Shown here: positions 1 to 13,374 of the stretch, one piece after another
Numbering within the stretch: the stretch's first letter is position 1
Layout: every line of letters begins with the position of its first letter
From: Owenia fusiformis
Taxonomy: Eukaryota; Annelida; Polychaeta; Sabellida; Oweniidae
Direction of reading: 5' to 3'
NCBI GenBank assembly: GCA_903813345.2
Contig: CAIIXF020000007.1
Coordinates: 29,873,564 to 29,937,563, forward strand
Length of the DNA: 64,000 nt
The notes under the pieces: model-generated
What the model saw: only the letters and a program-made list of their open reading frames with translations
Told to the model about the DNA's origin: nothing
Databases searched by the model: none
Translations under genes and position numbers: made by a program

Positions 1-3000
1 CATGTCTTATCATGTCTTATATACACGTTATCCCCCCTCCATCCTATCCCCCTCCATCCAATATTAATTTATAAATCGATTTTTTTGTATATGCATGGAA
101 ACTAACTTTAAAAAGTGAGCAATGTCATTAGTATTGTGATAATAACGTCCCTTATACCTATTCATAACAGGTCGTGTAGACCATTGTTGCCCGATTTATA
201 GTTAAAACATTGACTTTTGCACGTTGGTGATGATGCGCCTTTTTTAATAGATCTCATATTTTAGAAGGGTATCAGTTCAAAAAAATACTAGATGGCCTAA
301 CATATTTTGCTATGCACTGCGCCTATTCATTTGGCAATTCAGTTGTAAAATTTCTTCCCAATTTGTTGAGTTTTCTTGCAGAAATCGCCTAATCCCCCCC
401 CCTCCATCCATTTTGTACGATCACCGGGCGTGATTAATACGATACCAATATCGTTGAAAATCAACAAGTAGCCGTCCCGGGATAAAACATCAATCCTTCA
501 AGACACAGATTCCATTTTAGTTGAAATATCTCATGAGATGAGGCCAAACCAAAGGCAAGTCTGTCAAATAAGAATGTTTCTACCCCCTCAAACTAAACAC
601 ACCTTTCCATAACAGGTAGCAACAACGAGTGACGTCATCGTTATAATAACCTGAATGTTTTCTCTGACACGTGAATTTCATCTGCCACCTTGTCAGTTTT
701 ATCTGCGACGCGAGTGGAGATTATTTACGTAAACCACCAGAATCAGAAATGGGAGTGTATTTTTTATGGGAATTAGCTGTTGGTTTAATGGTATCGATTA
801 TCAAGTTGTTTACGAGTTCCGAGCAAATTGTTCCGATCCCAAGTGAGAGGTGAGAGCGTTCGATGCTAGACAGGGCAGGGCCATCCCAGGACAAATATCC
901 AGACAGGCAAACACATTCCAATGATGATTTCATTTTCTTTAATAGTGTTGAAGTGCTTTTTATTATATTCTAACCGCTGGAGATAATAACATCACCGATT
1001 GGATTATGGGACGCTAAGTGTGGACCCTTGCGGGCAAATGACTACCACTGAAGGTGGATCAGCCATTATCAAGATTTGATCGCTACAATAAACATTCTTA
1101 CGTTAATTTTTGTTGAATTTTTGAACAATCGCAAACAGCAATTGCGGATACCTCGGTCACATGCGGCAACATAACTTGTTTCCTATATTTTTGGTATGGG
1201 AACCAATCTTTCAGACTACCTGTCATCTCTTTTTGAAATATTCTGACATGAATCCATCGTGATTCAAGAACTGTTACATGCAACTAGGTCGTATTTGAGA
1301 GCTCCACAATCCAGGGACGCTGTAATTATACTATGTCATAAAAGGCCAATAATATGCCATGGTGGTCAATAAAACTTAGATAAAACTCATACTTTTACTG
1401 AAATGGGATGCAACTAGATCAGTCGGAGTAACACATTGCTTGTATGTTCTTCCAATCAGCTGTTAGATTTTTCGTTGTTTACTTCTTCATTGTGATAGTC
1501 ATCCATCTCATCTCTGACTTGCTACGTCAGAATGGAGCAATGTTCAAGAAGGGATTGCATAACAATGCATGCAATGTCACTTTTTGGACCAATCGGCTAT
1601 ACTCTTGGCCAAAGTCAAGGTCAAACGTTCGCCTTATCCAATATATACATGTAGAAATATAGTCCTGAATATGATCCTGTCCTATCGAACAAAAAACATG
1701 AGTCTCTCCTAAATGCGCTACTTGCATGTAGTGTCATCATTTATTAAATTTCCTCCATTAGGGCCCTACATGTAAGTTTTTTCTTAAATTCTTAGATAGG
1801 CGTGAGCTTTAACTATGTAACGTATCCCATATATAGAGGTTATTTACTGGGAGGGATTCAATAAGTTTAAGTTTTAAGTAGAATGGGTTTTACTCCGAGG
1901 GACACAATATGATATTTCCCGAGGGCCAGAGGGAAAGCTTTTTATCCCATGATATTCATGACTTTCTCATAAAATCATTAGTTCAAAATCAGTGATTTTT
2001 TATGAGGCAAAACCAGACTATGTATAGCCTATTAAGTCTACAAAATATGACTTAATTTTATGACAATTTGAAATAAAAAAATTATCGTATAACATAAACC
2101 CACCAACATAAAAAATGCGTATTGCTCGGCAGATTTGTATAACGTAGACCAGGGGAGTTACGCGGTAAACACGATACAAAAATATGTCATATTCCGCAAC
2201 GAATATGGCATATTCACTTGCGGTGTATGGCAGATTCACCTGCGGTATATGGTATACACACTAACCAATGAGAACGCGATACAGAATTACGCAATTAAAT
2301 TGTCAATTACATCGATTGAACGAACAAGTAAAACGTTATAAATTATCATAATGATTACTGAATCAACAGTACTGTGTATCGAATATATTAACTTAGCAGA
2401 AGTATCAGTCACCAATCTCGCGTAATCAACGTTCTCAATCAAACCAGGATTCATATATTAGTACTCGAAGCACTAACTATATTGGTAATCCAGCGTAGTT
2501 TTACATTTAGAGTCGATTCTCGCAACCAATCAAATCAAGGCTTTCTGTATCACGTTTTCACCTGCGGTATATGTCATATTCACCTGCGGTATATGGCATA
2601 TTCCGCAAGTGAGTATGACATATTCCGCAGGTGAGTATCGGGTATTCACTGAAATCAATGTATCGCATATTCACTGCGGAATATCGCATATTCGCCTGCA
2701 GAATATGCCATATACCGCAGGTGAGTATGGCATATTCACCCGTATCACAAATACCGCGCAACCATGAATGTACGCCATATACCGCGTAACACAAAGGGCG
2801 AACGTAATACCCGGGACGTTCGCAAATTGGCGTTCAGTTTTTTACCGCATCCGATTTGAATTAGCCAATTAACATGATAGGGGTGTGAGAACTTGAAATT
2901 TATTCTGACGATGTTTCTTACCCCCCTTTGGACATAAAGTCAATACAGGTTTACATTATAAGCGTATGTCATCTTTGAACTCTGGTGTTATTCCCCCTCT

Positions 3001-3600
3001 GATTGTCAAATGAAGACCAAACAAAGCCCCGGATGTCGTGTCGTTTCTCGTTTCGTTTGGTACACAACTAAGCCCCGGGTATTAAATAAGCCCTTGCGTA
3101 GGCTGTCCGTGCCACATCATTATGATGAGATCACAATTCGCCTATGTTTGATAGGCTTACAATCTTCATACTTCTTACGTTTCAAAATCTTTATTTTCAG
3201 TTTTGTTAAACTGTTTCTTGCATAAGAACATCATCATAGCACGCTATATCGACCCAACTGAACGATAGGAAACTTTGTTTGGCAAACATTTTCATGAGCG
3301 GGATTATTAAACAATCATCCTAAATAATATGTGAATACGATTTTCGTGAGCAGGATTGGGCGGGACAATACGATTTTTTTCAGTAAATATTTTCTAATAT
3401 ATTCCTATTTTCTCTCTACAGGCCTTGTTGCCCCTTTAAATTGGCCTGCTTTAATTTCAACAGGTGGTTGGTGTGCGACATTCTGATACTCATAGCATGT
3501 TTCTGTTTCACCTGAAATATGTATTCATCTCAGGGCTGAGAAGAAATGATGCGATTGTCATGATGGGTGTGCGACGCCATATATCTGAGTTATTGGTTTA
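1..3600. other. Gene-poor region
   Basis: No open frame here resembles a known protein and I see no splice-consistent exon chain on either strand. The sequence is AT-rich with short C-runs (near 31-60 and 395-415) followed by the same CTCCATCCA word, which suggests a decayed repeat family. The only structured part is the palindromic repeat tract at about 2.2-2.8 kb, listed separately. Confidence 0.6.
2195..2790. repeat. Palindromic AT-rich satellite-like tract
   Basis: Variants of the words CATATTCACCTGCGG and CCGCAGGTGAGTATGG recur in two clusters, about 2195-2260 and 2560-2790. The two words are near reverse complements, so the tract can fold on itself and the same words appear on both strands. 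The open frames here are low-complexity artefacts of the repeat. It could be a decayed satellite or the arms of a foldback element; I see no flanking target-site duplication. Confidence 0.6.
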
Positions 3601-6341
3601 ATGATAAGTGTGAACCTTAACCACTTGCAAACCTTGACCACTGCTTCATTTTTGGCACACTCAATTTTAAGCGTGAAGCCAAACTTACATATAAACGAAC
3701 AATATTTGACTACAAAAACACAAACTTTGTGCTTTTAGGCGACCATCTTCTCTCCTTACCATGGGAGGTAATTTATTTTCACAACATTAACATTGATGAC
3801 ATTCTTCGAGATTGGTACTTGCTATTTTGGTCCTGTGTGAATTTGTATGTTCACAGAAATATCATTACAGTTTCTAACAGGGACAAACCTTGGATGACTA
3901 AACAAATAAAAAGTCTCATTAAACAGAGGAATTCTCTTCATTATAAATTCAAAATATCTAACAATTTAAATGATCATGAGAAATTTTGTAGAAAACGAAC
4001 CGAAGTGAAACACGCAATCATCCAAGCAAAAATTGACCATACTAATTCACTCAAAACAAAATTATCCGACAATCAAACCTCACCTAAATTATACTTTAAT
4101 ATTTTGAAAAATTTATATGGCTCAAAAGTTTCAAGGGGTATACCTCCTCTCATCGAAAATGATGATATCATAATTACTGACACTAAAGCCAAGGCAAACA
4201 TTTTGAATAACTACTTCGCCGACCAAACTATCTTACCACTTAATCAAAATGATCCGCCTCTTCCAAACTTGACATATATTACTAATGCAAGACTTGACCT
4301 AATTCAATTTGAAGAGCATGAAGTATTTAAAGTCCTTTCTTCTCTCAATATATCTAAATCAAATGGTCCAGATAATGTCTCAAATAAACTTTTAAAAGAA
4401 TGTGCATTAGGACTTGCACCATCCTTATGCGGTATTTTCAACCATTCTCTTTTAACTGGAATATTTCCTTCAACCTGGAAAGAAGCAAATGTTTCGCCGA
4501 TTTTCAAAAAAGATGATAGACAAATCAAGGGAAATTACAGGCCAATTTCATTACTTTCTTGCATTTCCAAAGTCTTTGAGCGTCTTGTTTTTAATGTTAT
4601 TTATAGATTTTGCTTAATAAACAACATACTGACTCCCAAAAACTCTGGTTTCAAACCACTTGACTCAGCTGTGAATCAGTTAGTGAACTTAGTGAACAAA
4701 ATCTATAACGGTTTAGATGATCAAAAAGAAATTCTTCTTGTCTTCCTAGATATCTCCAAGGCATTCGACAAAGTTTGGCACCGTGGTCTTATTTTCAAAT
4801 TACAAATGCATGGGATTTCTGGCCAACTCTTGAAATGGATAGATAGTTACCTTTCAAATAGAAAACAACGGGTAGTCATTGATGGAATTGAATCAGATTG
4901 GCGTTTCCTTGAAGCTAGTGTTCCTCAAGGGTCTATATTAGGCCCTCTATTAATTCTTTTTTACATTAATGATATAGTAGCATCAATGGAAACAGATATT
5001 AACTTATTTGCAGATGATACATCATTGATGGAGATTGTATCAGACCCATTAATCAGTACAAGTAAGATACAACGTGATTTGGCACGCCTGGAAGCATGGT
5101 CAAAAACATGGAAAGTTACTTTTAACGCAAATAAGACAAAACTTTTGACCATAACTCTGAAAAAGAACAAATTTCTTTACCCTGATTTAACTTTAAACAA
5201 TACCATTTTGAGGAATGTCGAAGAGCATTGTCACCTAGGGCTAACTCTTCAGTCCAAAATGAACTGGAACTCTCATATAAATAAACTTGCCTCAAAAGCA
5301 AATCAGCGCCTATCCCTAATAAAAAGATCTGCTTTTAGATACAATCTTGATAAAAAACACTTGGAAACTCTCTACTTTTCAATGGTAAGATCTGTCTTAG
5401 AATATTGTGATGTCATATACAATAACTGTACTGATAACCAAAGCAAAATCTTAGAAAAAGTTCAGAGGGATGCAGCAATTATATGTACCAGAGCTTATAG
5501 ACACACTAACTACAATAATATTTTGAAAGAGCTTGGCTGGGATACATTAAAGAATAGAAGAGAAATGCATGCTCTATTCCTGTTTCATAAAATTTCTAAT
5601 AAAAATGCACCCCAATACCTAAGTGACCTGATTCAACCATTCATCCAAAAACCCCAACAGAGATACTCACTCAGAAACATCCATGATTTTAGGTTACCCC
5701 ACTGCCGATTAAAAATGACCTCCTCCTCTTTCCTACCTTATATTTTAAATAAATGGAACAATCTAAGCAAAGAACTCAAAAGCATCAGCCACCTTCCTCT
5801 TTTCAAACACAAATACAAACTATCCCATTGCAACCCCAAAAATCCACTATATTCCTTAAAGGCAAGCAGATCATCAATCAATCATTCTCGAATTCGTATG
5901 GGTCTTAGTGCTTTGAATGCTCAGCGATTTTCTTATCATCTTATTGACTTTCATAACTGTCCTTGTGGCTATTTTAAAGAAGATATCTCTCATTTTCTCT
6001 TTGACTGTCCCCTTTATGCTGCCCCACGTGCCACCCTAGTGAGAGATATTGGGAACACTGGGAACTACCGGAACTTAGCAAAACATTCAAAAATCCAATT
6101 ACTTATACATGGCAGTGATGCCATATCCGTCAACGATAATTTAACTATTTTTACTCACGTACAGAAGTTCATTGAACACACCCAGAGATTCATCTGACAT
6201 ATTTATTTATTTAAGTTTTATTTAAGTTTACATGCTATTTGTAATGTATATATTGTAGAACCCTAGAGGGTTATAATGGTACTTGTACACTGTTACCTTC
6301 TAGGTTAAATAAAATGATTAAAAAAAAAAAAAAAAAAAAAA
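3600..6341 (+). mobile_element. 5'-truncated LINE (Jockey/CR1-like)
   Basis: A non-LTR retrotransposon in the + orientation. It opens inside the C-terminal end of the apurinic endonuclease domain (a Leu-Asp-His-Cys stretch near 3630 resembles the conserved SDH box), continues through an intact reverse transcriptase and ends in a short 3' UTR with AATAAA and about 20 A residues near 6320-6341. Loss of the 5' end is typical of incomplete target-primed reverse transcription. The exact 5' boundary is uncertain and I could not identify a target-site duplication. Confidence 0.9.
3621..6197 (+). CDS. LINE reverse transcriptase (endonuclease truncated)
   Basis: The frame is open from just after a stop at 3618 to the TGA at 6195, so no true start codon is present. 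Recognisable reverse-transcriptase blocks occur in order: NYRPISLLSCISKVFE, the first catalytic Asp in LDISKAFDKVWHRG, PQGSILGPLLILFYINDI, the catalytic FADD box (5010-5021), and a HLGLTL box. A late Cys/His-containing stretch (CPCG...HFLFDC) is the usual C-terminal zinc-knuckle-like region. The protein would copy element RNA at a nicked target. The uninterrupted frame suggests a fairly recent insertion, but the missing endonuclease should make this copy non-autonomous. Confidence 0.9.
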   Translation, partial: PLANLDHCFIFGTLNFKREAKLTYKRTIFDYKNTNFVLLGDHLLSLPWEVIYFHNINIDDILRDWYLLFWSCVNLYVHRNIITVSNRDKPWMTKQIKSLIKQRNSLHYKFKISNNLNDHEKFCRKRTEVKHAIIQAKIDHTNSLKTKLSDNQTSPKLYFNILKNLYGSKVSRGIPPLIENDDIIITDTKAKANILNNYFADQTILPLNQNDPPLPNLTYITNARLDLIQFEEHEVFKVLSSLNISKSNGPDNVSNKLLKECALGLAPSLCGIFNHSLLTGIFPSTWKEANVSPIFKKDDRQIKGNYRPISLLSCISKVFERLVFNVIYRFCLINNILTPKNSGFKPLDSAVNQLVNLVNKIYNGLDDQKEILLVFLDISKAFDKVWHRGLIFKLQMHGISGQLLKWIDSYLSNRKQRVVIDGIESDWRFLEASVPQGSILGPLLILFYINDIVASMETDINLFADDTSLMEIVSDPLISTSKIQRDLARLEAWSKTWKVTFNANKTKLLTITLKKNKFLYPDLTLNNTILRNVEEHCHLGLTLQSKMNWNSHINKLASKANQRLSLIKRSAFRYNLDKKHLETLYFSMVRSVLEYCDVIYNNCTDNQSKILEKVQRDAAIICTRAYRHTNYNNILKELGWDTLKNRREMHALFLFHKISNKNAPQYLSDLIQPFIQKPQQRYSLRNIHDFRLPHCRLKMTSSSFLPYILNKWNNLSKELKSISHLPLFKHKYKLSHCNPKNPLYSLKASRSSINHSRIRMGLSALNAQRFSYHLIDFHNCPCGYFKEDISHFLFDCPLYAAPRATLVRDIGNTGNYRNLAKHSKIQLLIHGSDAISVNDNLTIFTHVQKFIEHTQRFI

Positions 6342-6929
6342 CTTAAAAAGAGGTAATGCGTGTATGCGTGAAACAAATACTCTAATTGCCAAATAACAAT
6401 TCTCCTGTTGCATAATATATAACATTAAAATGGTGGTCGTCTTTTGTTGAAAACCAGAAGCATACATCTAGGTGTGTAACGATTCAACCGTGTTTTTCAT
6501 CGCTGCCAGAATCGTTACATGTCATCTCTAAAAGACTTGTTTTGGCATACTTCAAACTTCAATCCTACTAATTTGTTGTGAAACAAGATCATTTCGTCTT
6601 TCAAACGGAATCCGACAGGTCTCTAAAATCGGCAATGAACATCTAGGGGAATCCGCATATTCAATATTTACCTTTTATTGAAAATATCTTTGAAATTTTG
6701 AAATTAAGATCATGATAAAAAATACACCGATGCAGCACTAATCTTGGTGTTGCTGTTGATCATTTAGCGAAATACAATATTGTTAATACAAAATGTTACT
6801 TCTCATGAAGCAAAAAAAGAATTTATGATTTTTATCACATATGGCCTTTAACCAAATTCTTTGCAGCATTACTTTAAGGTGGTTGACTTCATTATGTGGT
6901 GTTTGGTCCACGTGCTGATAAACACGTAC

Positions 6930-7035
6930 ATATCACTTGCACATGCTTTGCATATTGCCATATGATCAGCATATTACCACATGACATACATATTGTCATA
7001 TGATCAACATACTGTCATATGATTTGCACGTTGAG
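6930..7035. repeat. Short tandem repeat (about 24 bp unit)
   Basis: Four to five imperfect units around CATATTGTCATATGATCA are repeated head to tail. Each unit contains the palindrome CATATG. It looks like a small minisatellite of no evident function. Confidence 0.6.
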
Positions 7036-10000
7036 AATGAAGAAGCTACACTTGCTGTAGATCTACCTGCAGAACACGTGCAACCAAATGGCAGCAGAGT
7101 GTATAGCCTTCCATCTGAGCAGGAGCATTGCAGACCATATGCCAAATGAAAATGGGTCTAAATGGGGAGGTTTGAAAGCTACGCGTTTTTAAGAGAACTT
7201 GTACCTGGGGTTGGTTTCCCCCTTCGTAGAATTTACTTAATTCCCCGATTGAGTATAGAGGTATAAAGGCAATAGTTGTTGTTAGATCCCTAGAAAACCA
7301 ATTGAGAACGGGCCGTAATACACGGGGCCATAATATTACACGTTCACGTACAAAGAACAAATTCTCTTAAAACCCCCTACTAATCGAATAACGTAAACCT
7401 GACGCGTGATCTATCTGCAGCAGTCTTCATTGATCTGCTCCAGGACCTGGGTATCAAATAGATGAACTATGAGGCTTGTAATAGAAGCTACAAAAGTGCC
7501 TTGGAGGTATTTAAAAATAGGGAATACGCGGAATGCCATCAGTTCAACCCTAGCCGTAGCTTCGCAAGGCTTCACTAAAATCAGGCAGTGCACGTAAAGA
7601 TGAAAAACAGAACAGAAGATTCTATTGGGTATTGTCAACATTTTACGTTAAACTTTGGTTTGAGTTTCATTAAAGTGCACTAATTATCCTATTAACCTGC
7701 ATATCTGTTCCTGCTAACACGAGTCATTAATGTGTTATTGACAGTGTTTTATTGAACATTCTCTATTTCCTTAAGTAATAAATCTCACAGTATTTATGTC
7801 CGATTTCTGGACTATAGATAAGTTATGGAGAATTGCCAATCCCTTACATCCAGTTGATTTAGATGACGTGGGTACACGGGAACATAAAGTAAACTACAAA
7901 ATGATACCTTAAACGGACCTCAAACGGTGACCATTTGGCAAAAGTGGTTCATCAATAGAGAACGAGTTAGTTCCGCATACCTTTTATCCTAAAAGTACAC
8001 TGTCCGTATTCGTAACGCATCGATTGCAAATAATACACAGAAGTGTAGTTTAGTTTAGTTTATCAAAGCAGTACTTTGGAGAAACCTCTCTGTTGCATTT
8101 GTCTCGTTTCCATACTGGATGCAAGGGCAGAAACTACTTTTTGATTCTCTGTGCGTTTAGCGTTATTATAGGCCTAATCGAGGAAACAATTGATATGGAG
8201 ATCAGAAAGTGAATTACAGATATACTAGCTGATGATAAATCGCTCTACACTCAAGAACAAGTATCTTCTTGTCTCATATCATAACCTTTTTACCAAGAAT
8301 GTTTTTGAACCTTTGCCAGTATAAATGTACATCACCCTCGTAAAGCTTGTACGGATGCAGCGCGGACCTAAGTTCAATTTAGTTTTAATAATTCCATCAA
8401 GGTACAATTTTCATTTTAACCACTTTGCAAGGTGAATTCCCAGGTATTTACTACGCTATACGTCTGAGAACACTTATTGATTCTAAAAATAATGCACTCG
8501 TCCTTGAAATCAGAATGTTGAGAGATGCCAAACATCTTGCAAGTTGTTTTTGTATTTTTCCGAACGCATCTGGTTGCAATCTTTCCCTCCGAATCTTCCA
8601 CATGTGATAATCGTCATGCGGAGTAGTTTATGCTCGTCTTTTTCCTGCTATTTTGCTTCACAACAATAACATCCGTCTATTATTGACATTCTCTACACAA
8701 TTAGGGTTCTAATTGCGATGAAGTATATAGGCGGGCTCTCAATAGGGGCTTCAACAAATTACCCTTATGACATTGTTATGACGTATTGAATTGACCCTGA
8801 CCCCCACAGAAAATGTGACCTCGTCGACCTACATTATATAACCGTCACTCTGCTTTGCTCTGCTAGCATGCACACCTTGAGAATGCAAAACCCCAGTTAA
8901 CGATATCATCAATGGCGACTACAAAGTACGTATGCGATATGGAATTCAACAGGTGTCCTTCCGTCATCACTGTTCCCAACTGGCAACGTCCGTCAACGTG
9001 TCAAAGAAACGAAATTGAGGAACTTCCTAAATTAGAGTTTGGCAATATTTCTAAATTTCTCAACTTAAAACTACTAACTTAGGCGTCAAGTTTCAGACTA
9101 TAGTTTGGCTCGAGGTTAAAGAATATAGTTTAGTTTAGAACGTACTTTCGGTTTGGAATTTGTTTTTATTTAGAAGTCGTAATCCATATACTTAGTCCTT
9201 CACTTTTGTTACACTGACAAACATCTACACCAATGTTAATTTGAAGACTTACGTCAATGTAACAAAAGCATCACATCCCATTCTCTTCACGCCGTACGGG
9301 TTCAGTGTACGCCGGGAGCGTACGACGTAATTTGTCATTACTTTTGGCGCCAAATCAAGCACTCACTTATTTCGTGTATGTAGTCTAATGAGCATTTCTT
9401 CATCATAGAAACATCAACTATTCTACGCAGAGGTGCCCCTACTATCAAGTACGTCGCAACATAATGAGTCGATAATTTCTTAACATTCCAACAATTGATT
9501 GAACAGCTCAAACTGTTATAATTCAGTTTTTAGTTTTTTTGAAAAAATGAGTTTTTCTTCTTAAATTGGCGTTTGAGAGGTTCTAGATAGTTTAGAAATG
9601 AAATGTAGCGACGAAGTAAAACTACAATTTCAATTCCAAACCACGTGTATTTTCTTAAATTATATTCTCTAGACCATATTCTCTAAATTCGAGCCAAATC
9701 ACGATCTGCAAATTACTTTAAATCGAGTATAGGTTTTAAATCAAGAAAGTTACCGAACTCAAACATAGATAGTTCCTCCATAAATGCTACTTTGAAGTTA
9801 CGTCGAAGCAACTAGCTGGGACAGTGGTCATGGGGCAAATATTTCCTTTGAGCAAATGTCGTCACTTTGGGATTTTCGTATATAAACAACAATGGTTAAA
9901 AATAAAATTCAGAATATTTTTCTGAAAATGCTATTAATTAATTTGATGTTTTCACTGACTTCAATTTTTAATTTATTCCCACCTTTACCGGGTAAGTGTT

Positions 10001-10639
10001 ATTCTGAGGTTCAAACGTTTTACAAAGCTGGTGTTAAAACAATACTTCCACAGATTCCAGGTTGTTTCCTGGACTGATTAGGCTGAGTAGATTATAGACA
10101 ATATAGACAAAGCAAAGTACTCGACATTCATTTTCCTATACAAAGTAGGCGACCTATTTTAGCGACTCACTTAAAGGCTTCTTTATCTAGTCTAGTCTAG
10201 CGGGCTTATTTTGAAAATAAGTGGATAAATTAAAGTAGGTGCTCTGAATTATCTTATCGTGGTTAGGCTGGTGTTATTTTATTTTTAATTTAAAATCCGC
10301 ATAGTGCGTCACGCCTCTGTAAATGATTACGCAGATTCTATTGACGTTTAGTTGATTGGTCTGCCTATTTACGTTTCAAACATGATAAGAAATAATTAGT
10401 AGCAAAACATCAAAGTCTGTTTAAGACGCTAAAATTAACAAATTTCAAAACCTACAAGGTAGGTAGAAAGTCTACTGGTGAACAATTTTTGTTCAAAGTG
10501 ATTCCACTGATTATTAACATACTTTTGGCACCAGGTAATTGATAAAATGTATCAATAAAAATGATTGTATCACAATTTGAACACAAGACAATAAGGCTGG
10601 TGTTGACATATTAATTAATGATATCTAATTTAGGACTTT

Positions 10640-11345
10640 CAGGCCCTATTTACACTACACGCGGCATTCCAAGACGTCTTGGCTAAAACGTTCTAGAAAA
10701 ATTATGTTGAGTTTACACCACCATTTTCAAGACGTCTTACGAAATATATTTGAGTTTACACCTGTTTTTCTGAAACCTCTAAGAGATATGTATAGGTATA
10801 CATGTAAAATGAAAAAAGCAGTTCAGTACTGGTTGAAGGACGGTTCAGTCAATATAGCTATTCCTTTCCCGCTTCTATACTTTGTACTAAAGAATGCATC
10901 GGTTTTACAAAATATGTCCTAAAGACAGCATTGTTAAAGGCATGAAAGAGAGCAGGAAGATTTTATGCATAAATTAGGATTATGATGAATCGCCAGGCAA
11001 ATAGGTTCTTCTCAATAATTTTGGGATGATATTGGGAACAAGGGATAAGGTAAAACGACCATGCATATGCGACATATGTAAATGGAAAGTTTCAAATGTT
11101 TCGTTCGGCGCAACGCAAAAAACCGGGCCAAGAGCTCTTAGCTAAAACCGATGGATTTACACTCGCTTGTAAAATGTTTTAACGCTAGGACGTCTTGGCT
11201 ATGACTAGGGTCCTAAAACGTTTTAGCTAAGCGCTCTTAGCCGTGAGCTCTTGAGAAAATCTGGATTTGAATTACATTTGTAAAACGTTTTAACGCTAAA
11301 ACGTTTTAGCCAAGACGTCTCAGGGCGCTAGTGTAAATCCAGCAA
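10640..11345. mobile_element. Non-autonomous inverted-repeat element rich in short palindromes
   Basis: The left end carries CCCTATTTACACTA followed by AGACGTCTTGGCTAAAACG. The right end carries the reverse complement of the same order, TTTTAGCCAAGACGTCT then TAGTGTAAATCC. In between are repeated palindromic words AAGAGCTCTT, AGACGTCT, AAACGTTT and AGCGCT. The architecture suggests a MITE-like DNA element; ends diverge in the last bases and no clean target duplication was found. Confidence 0.55.
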
Positions 11346-13374
11346 CTGTGTCACAAACGATTAGACAACGTTCGGTTCAATATCAGAGTATTTCCAAATA
11401 AGTTTGTAATGGATGGCCGAAAATATAACATAGCTATCAAGTGGTTGTCCGGGGTACTATGTATATCAGAAGAGACCATAAGTTCTCACAATATCTCTCT
11501 AATTCCGTTATTTTCTATTAATTCTCAAAAAGTGTTCACAATGTACAGCATAGAATGTCGTATTTGTCAAAAAACGTTAAAGCATAACAGTTCTGTTAAT
11601 TTAGTGGTTGCATTATGAGAAAATTATGATCACCCTCGTGTAAATATTGCATAATAAAAAATCACCACTTTGGCACTAATAGTTCTACCCAGAAAAACTC
11701 TTTTCCAAATCAAAACAATATTAGCTGGTATAATGGCTGTAAGACGGATTTCTGAATCTTGATTGATCTGGCTTAAAAATGTTCAACAATAAACCAAAGC
11801 TGTTTAAAATTAAACGTATGTTTAACGGTACTTGCCCATCCCAAACTTGCTTTCTTTTTTCCCTTTTATAAGTGTATTCGTGACGAAATTTGTGTGCCTC
11901 TATCTCTCAACCTCGAGATAGAAGTCCGTTAGTAAATTAATTACATGGACATTCAATTGAAAACCCATTGTAATAACAAATACATTTTAACATGTTGTAA
12001 AGTCGATTTCATTCTAGTATCCCCATCATTTTAAAATGAAGGATGTGGAGCATATAATTTTTTTAAAAACTGAAATGATGAATTCAAGGCAAGATTGTAA
12101 AACGATCTTTATATACGTTTGAACCATGAACACACAACGAATAATATATCATCTTTGGCCAGCTTTCTTTACAATTTTAAATTTCCTTTCGCCCATGCAC
12201 TTAAACGTAACAAATGTGTTAGATGTGTTTTTTTTATTAAAATTTAAGTTCAACGGTTTTGCTTACCTTTCTCTAGATATTCCAAAAAGTCCATTTGAGT
12301 TGTTTTCTTTCTCGTTTGTGGTTTCTGAATGTTCAAGCATGACAGGCGAGGTTCTCGCAAGTTGCAACATACTAATACAAAGAAATGTTACTTTGAGGGA
12401 GGACTCCATATCGTATAAACAAATGTATACTTTTAGTTTGTCGATTGGTGCTCAATTGTTTGTTGACTAATGCAAAATTGTTTTTCCAGTTTCAAAGTGA
12501 ATGCACCAATCAAATCTAATGGTATGACAGTACCTAGCTATGCATGTTATTAACATAGGTTGGCGTGCGTTCTCGTTGCATGTCCGTAATTATCTGCTGG
12601 TGTATTGGTATCAACTTATCTGATTTTAATTTAAATCGTCTGGCTGGTCTCTTGCACTGTTACGTCTCTTTCAGGCATGCGTGTTCAACTTGGAGATTTA
12701 CGGTGTACCCTTGTTGATGTTATCGCTGTATCTGCCACTGCCTATGGAATAGCCATTCAGCAGATGGGATAATGCGTTCAAAGCCACTTTTCCGGATGTT
12801 TTGTTTTGCTCTGTTAGATCAATGATACTTCTAACAGGACGAGTTGACCTTTAAGCCATTTTGAGCATCATTGGTACCCATGCATGATAAAACCCCTTTC
12901 CAGAGGCTTTTCAACCTTGTACTGAGACTAGCTTTAGTACCTTCCCGCCAAATAAAGATCAATTATAGAATACTCCTTAACCACATCCCATCAATAACAT
13001 CTGAATTTCTACGAACTCTTCAAACCAGGGTGAATTGTTGCAAATTAGACCCTAGATAAAAAATAACTAATTGATATTAAATGGCCTGGATTCCATATAA
13101 TGAGAACATGTGTCATTTTCGAGTGTACTATTTTGGTACATACCTATTTATTGCATAACGTCAGTTGGAAGTGACCTACACCTAGTTCTACTACAAATTC
13201 ACTAGATTTGATTAAAACTGAATTTGACCCCAGGCTTCGCATATATCCCTCGGGCTCAATGAAATATTGATGTTAGGAAGGGAGCACAACTTCATCATGC
13301 AAAAGTTCGCCCCCTCTACTTTCCCAAGAGTTTCAGTAATTTGGGCACTATCCATTAATTTGTACATCACCAAC

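Noticed and set aside
7046-7360. 104-codon frame on -
   Set aside because: No family resemblance, no plausible splice or promoter context, and a composition like surrounding non-coding DNA.
12126-12470. 114-codon frame on +
   Set aside because: AT-rich, Phe/Leu/Ser-biased translation typical of chance frames; no recognisable domain.
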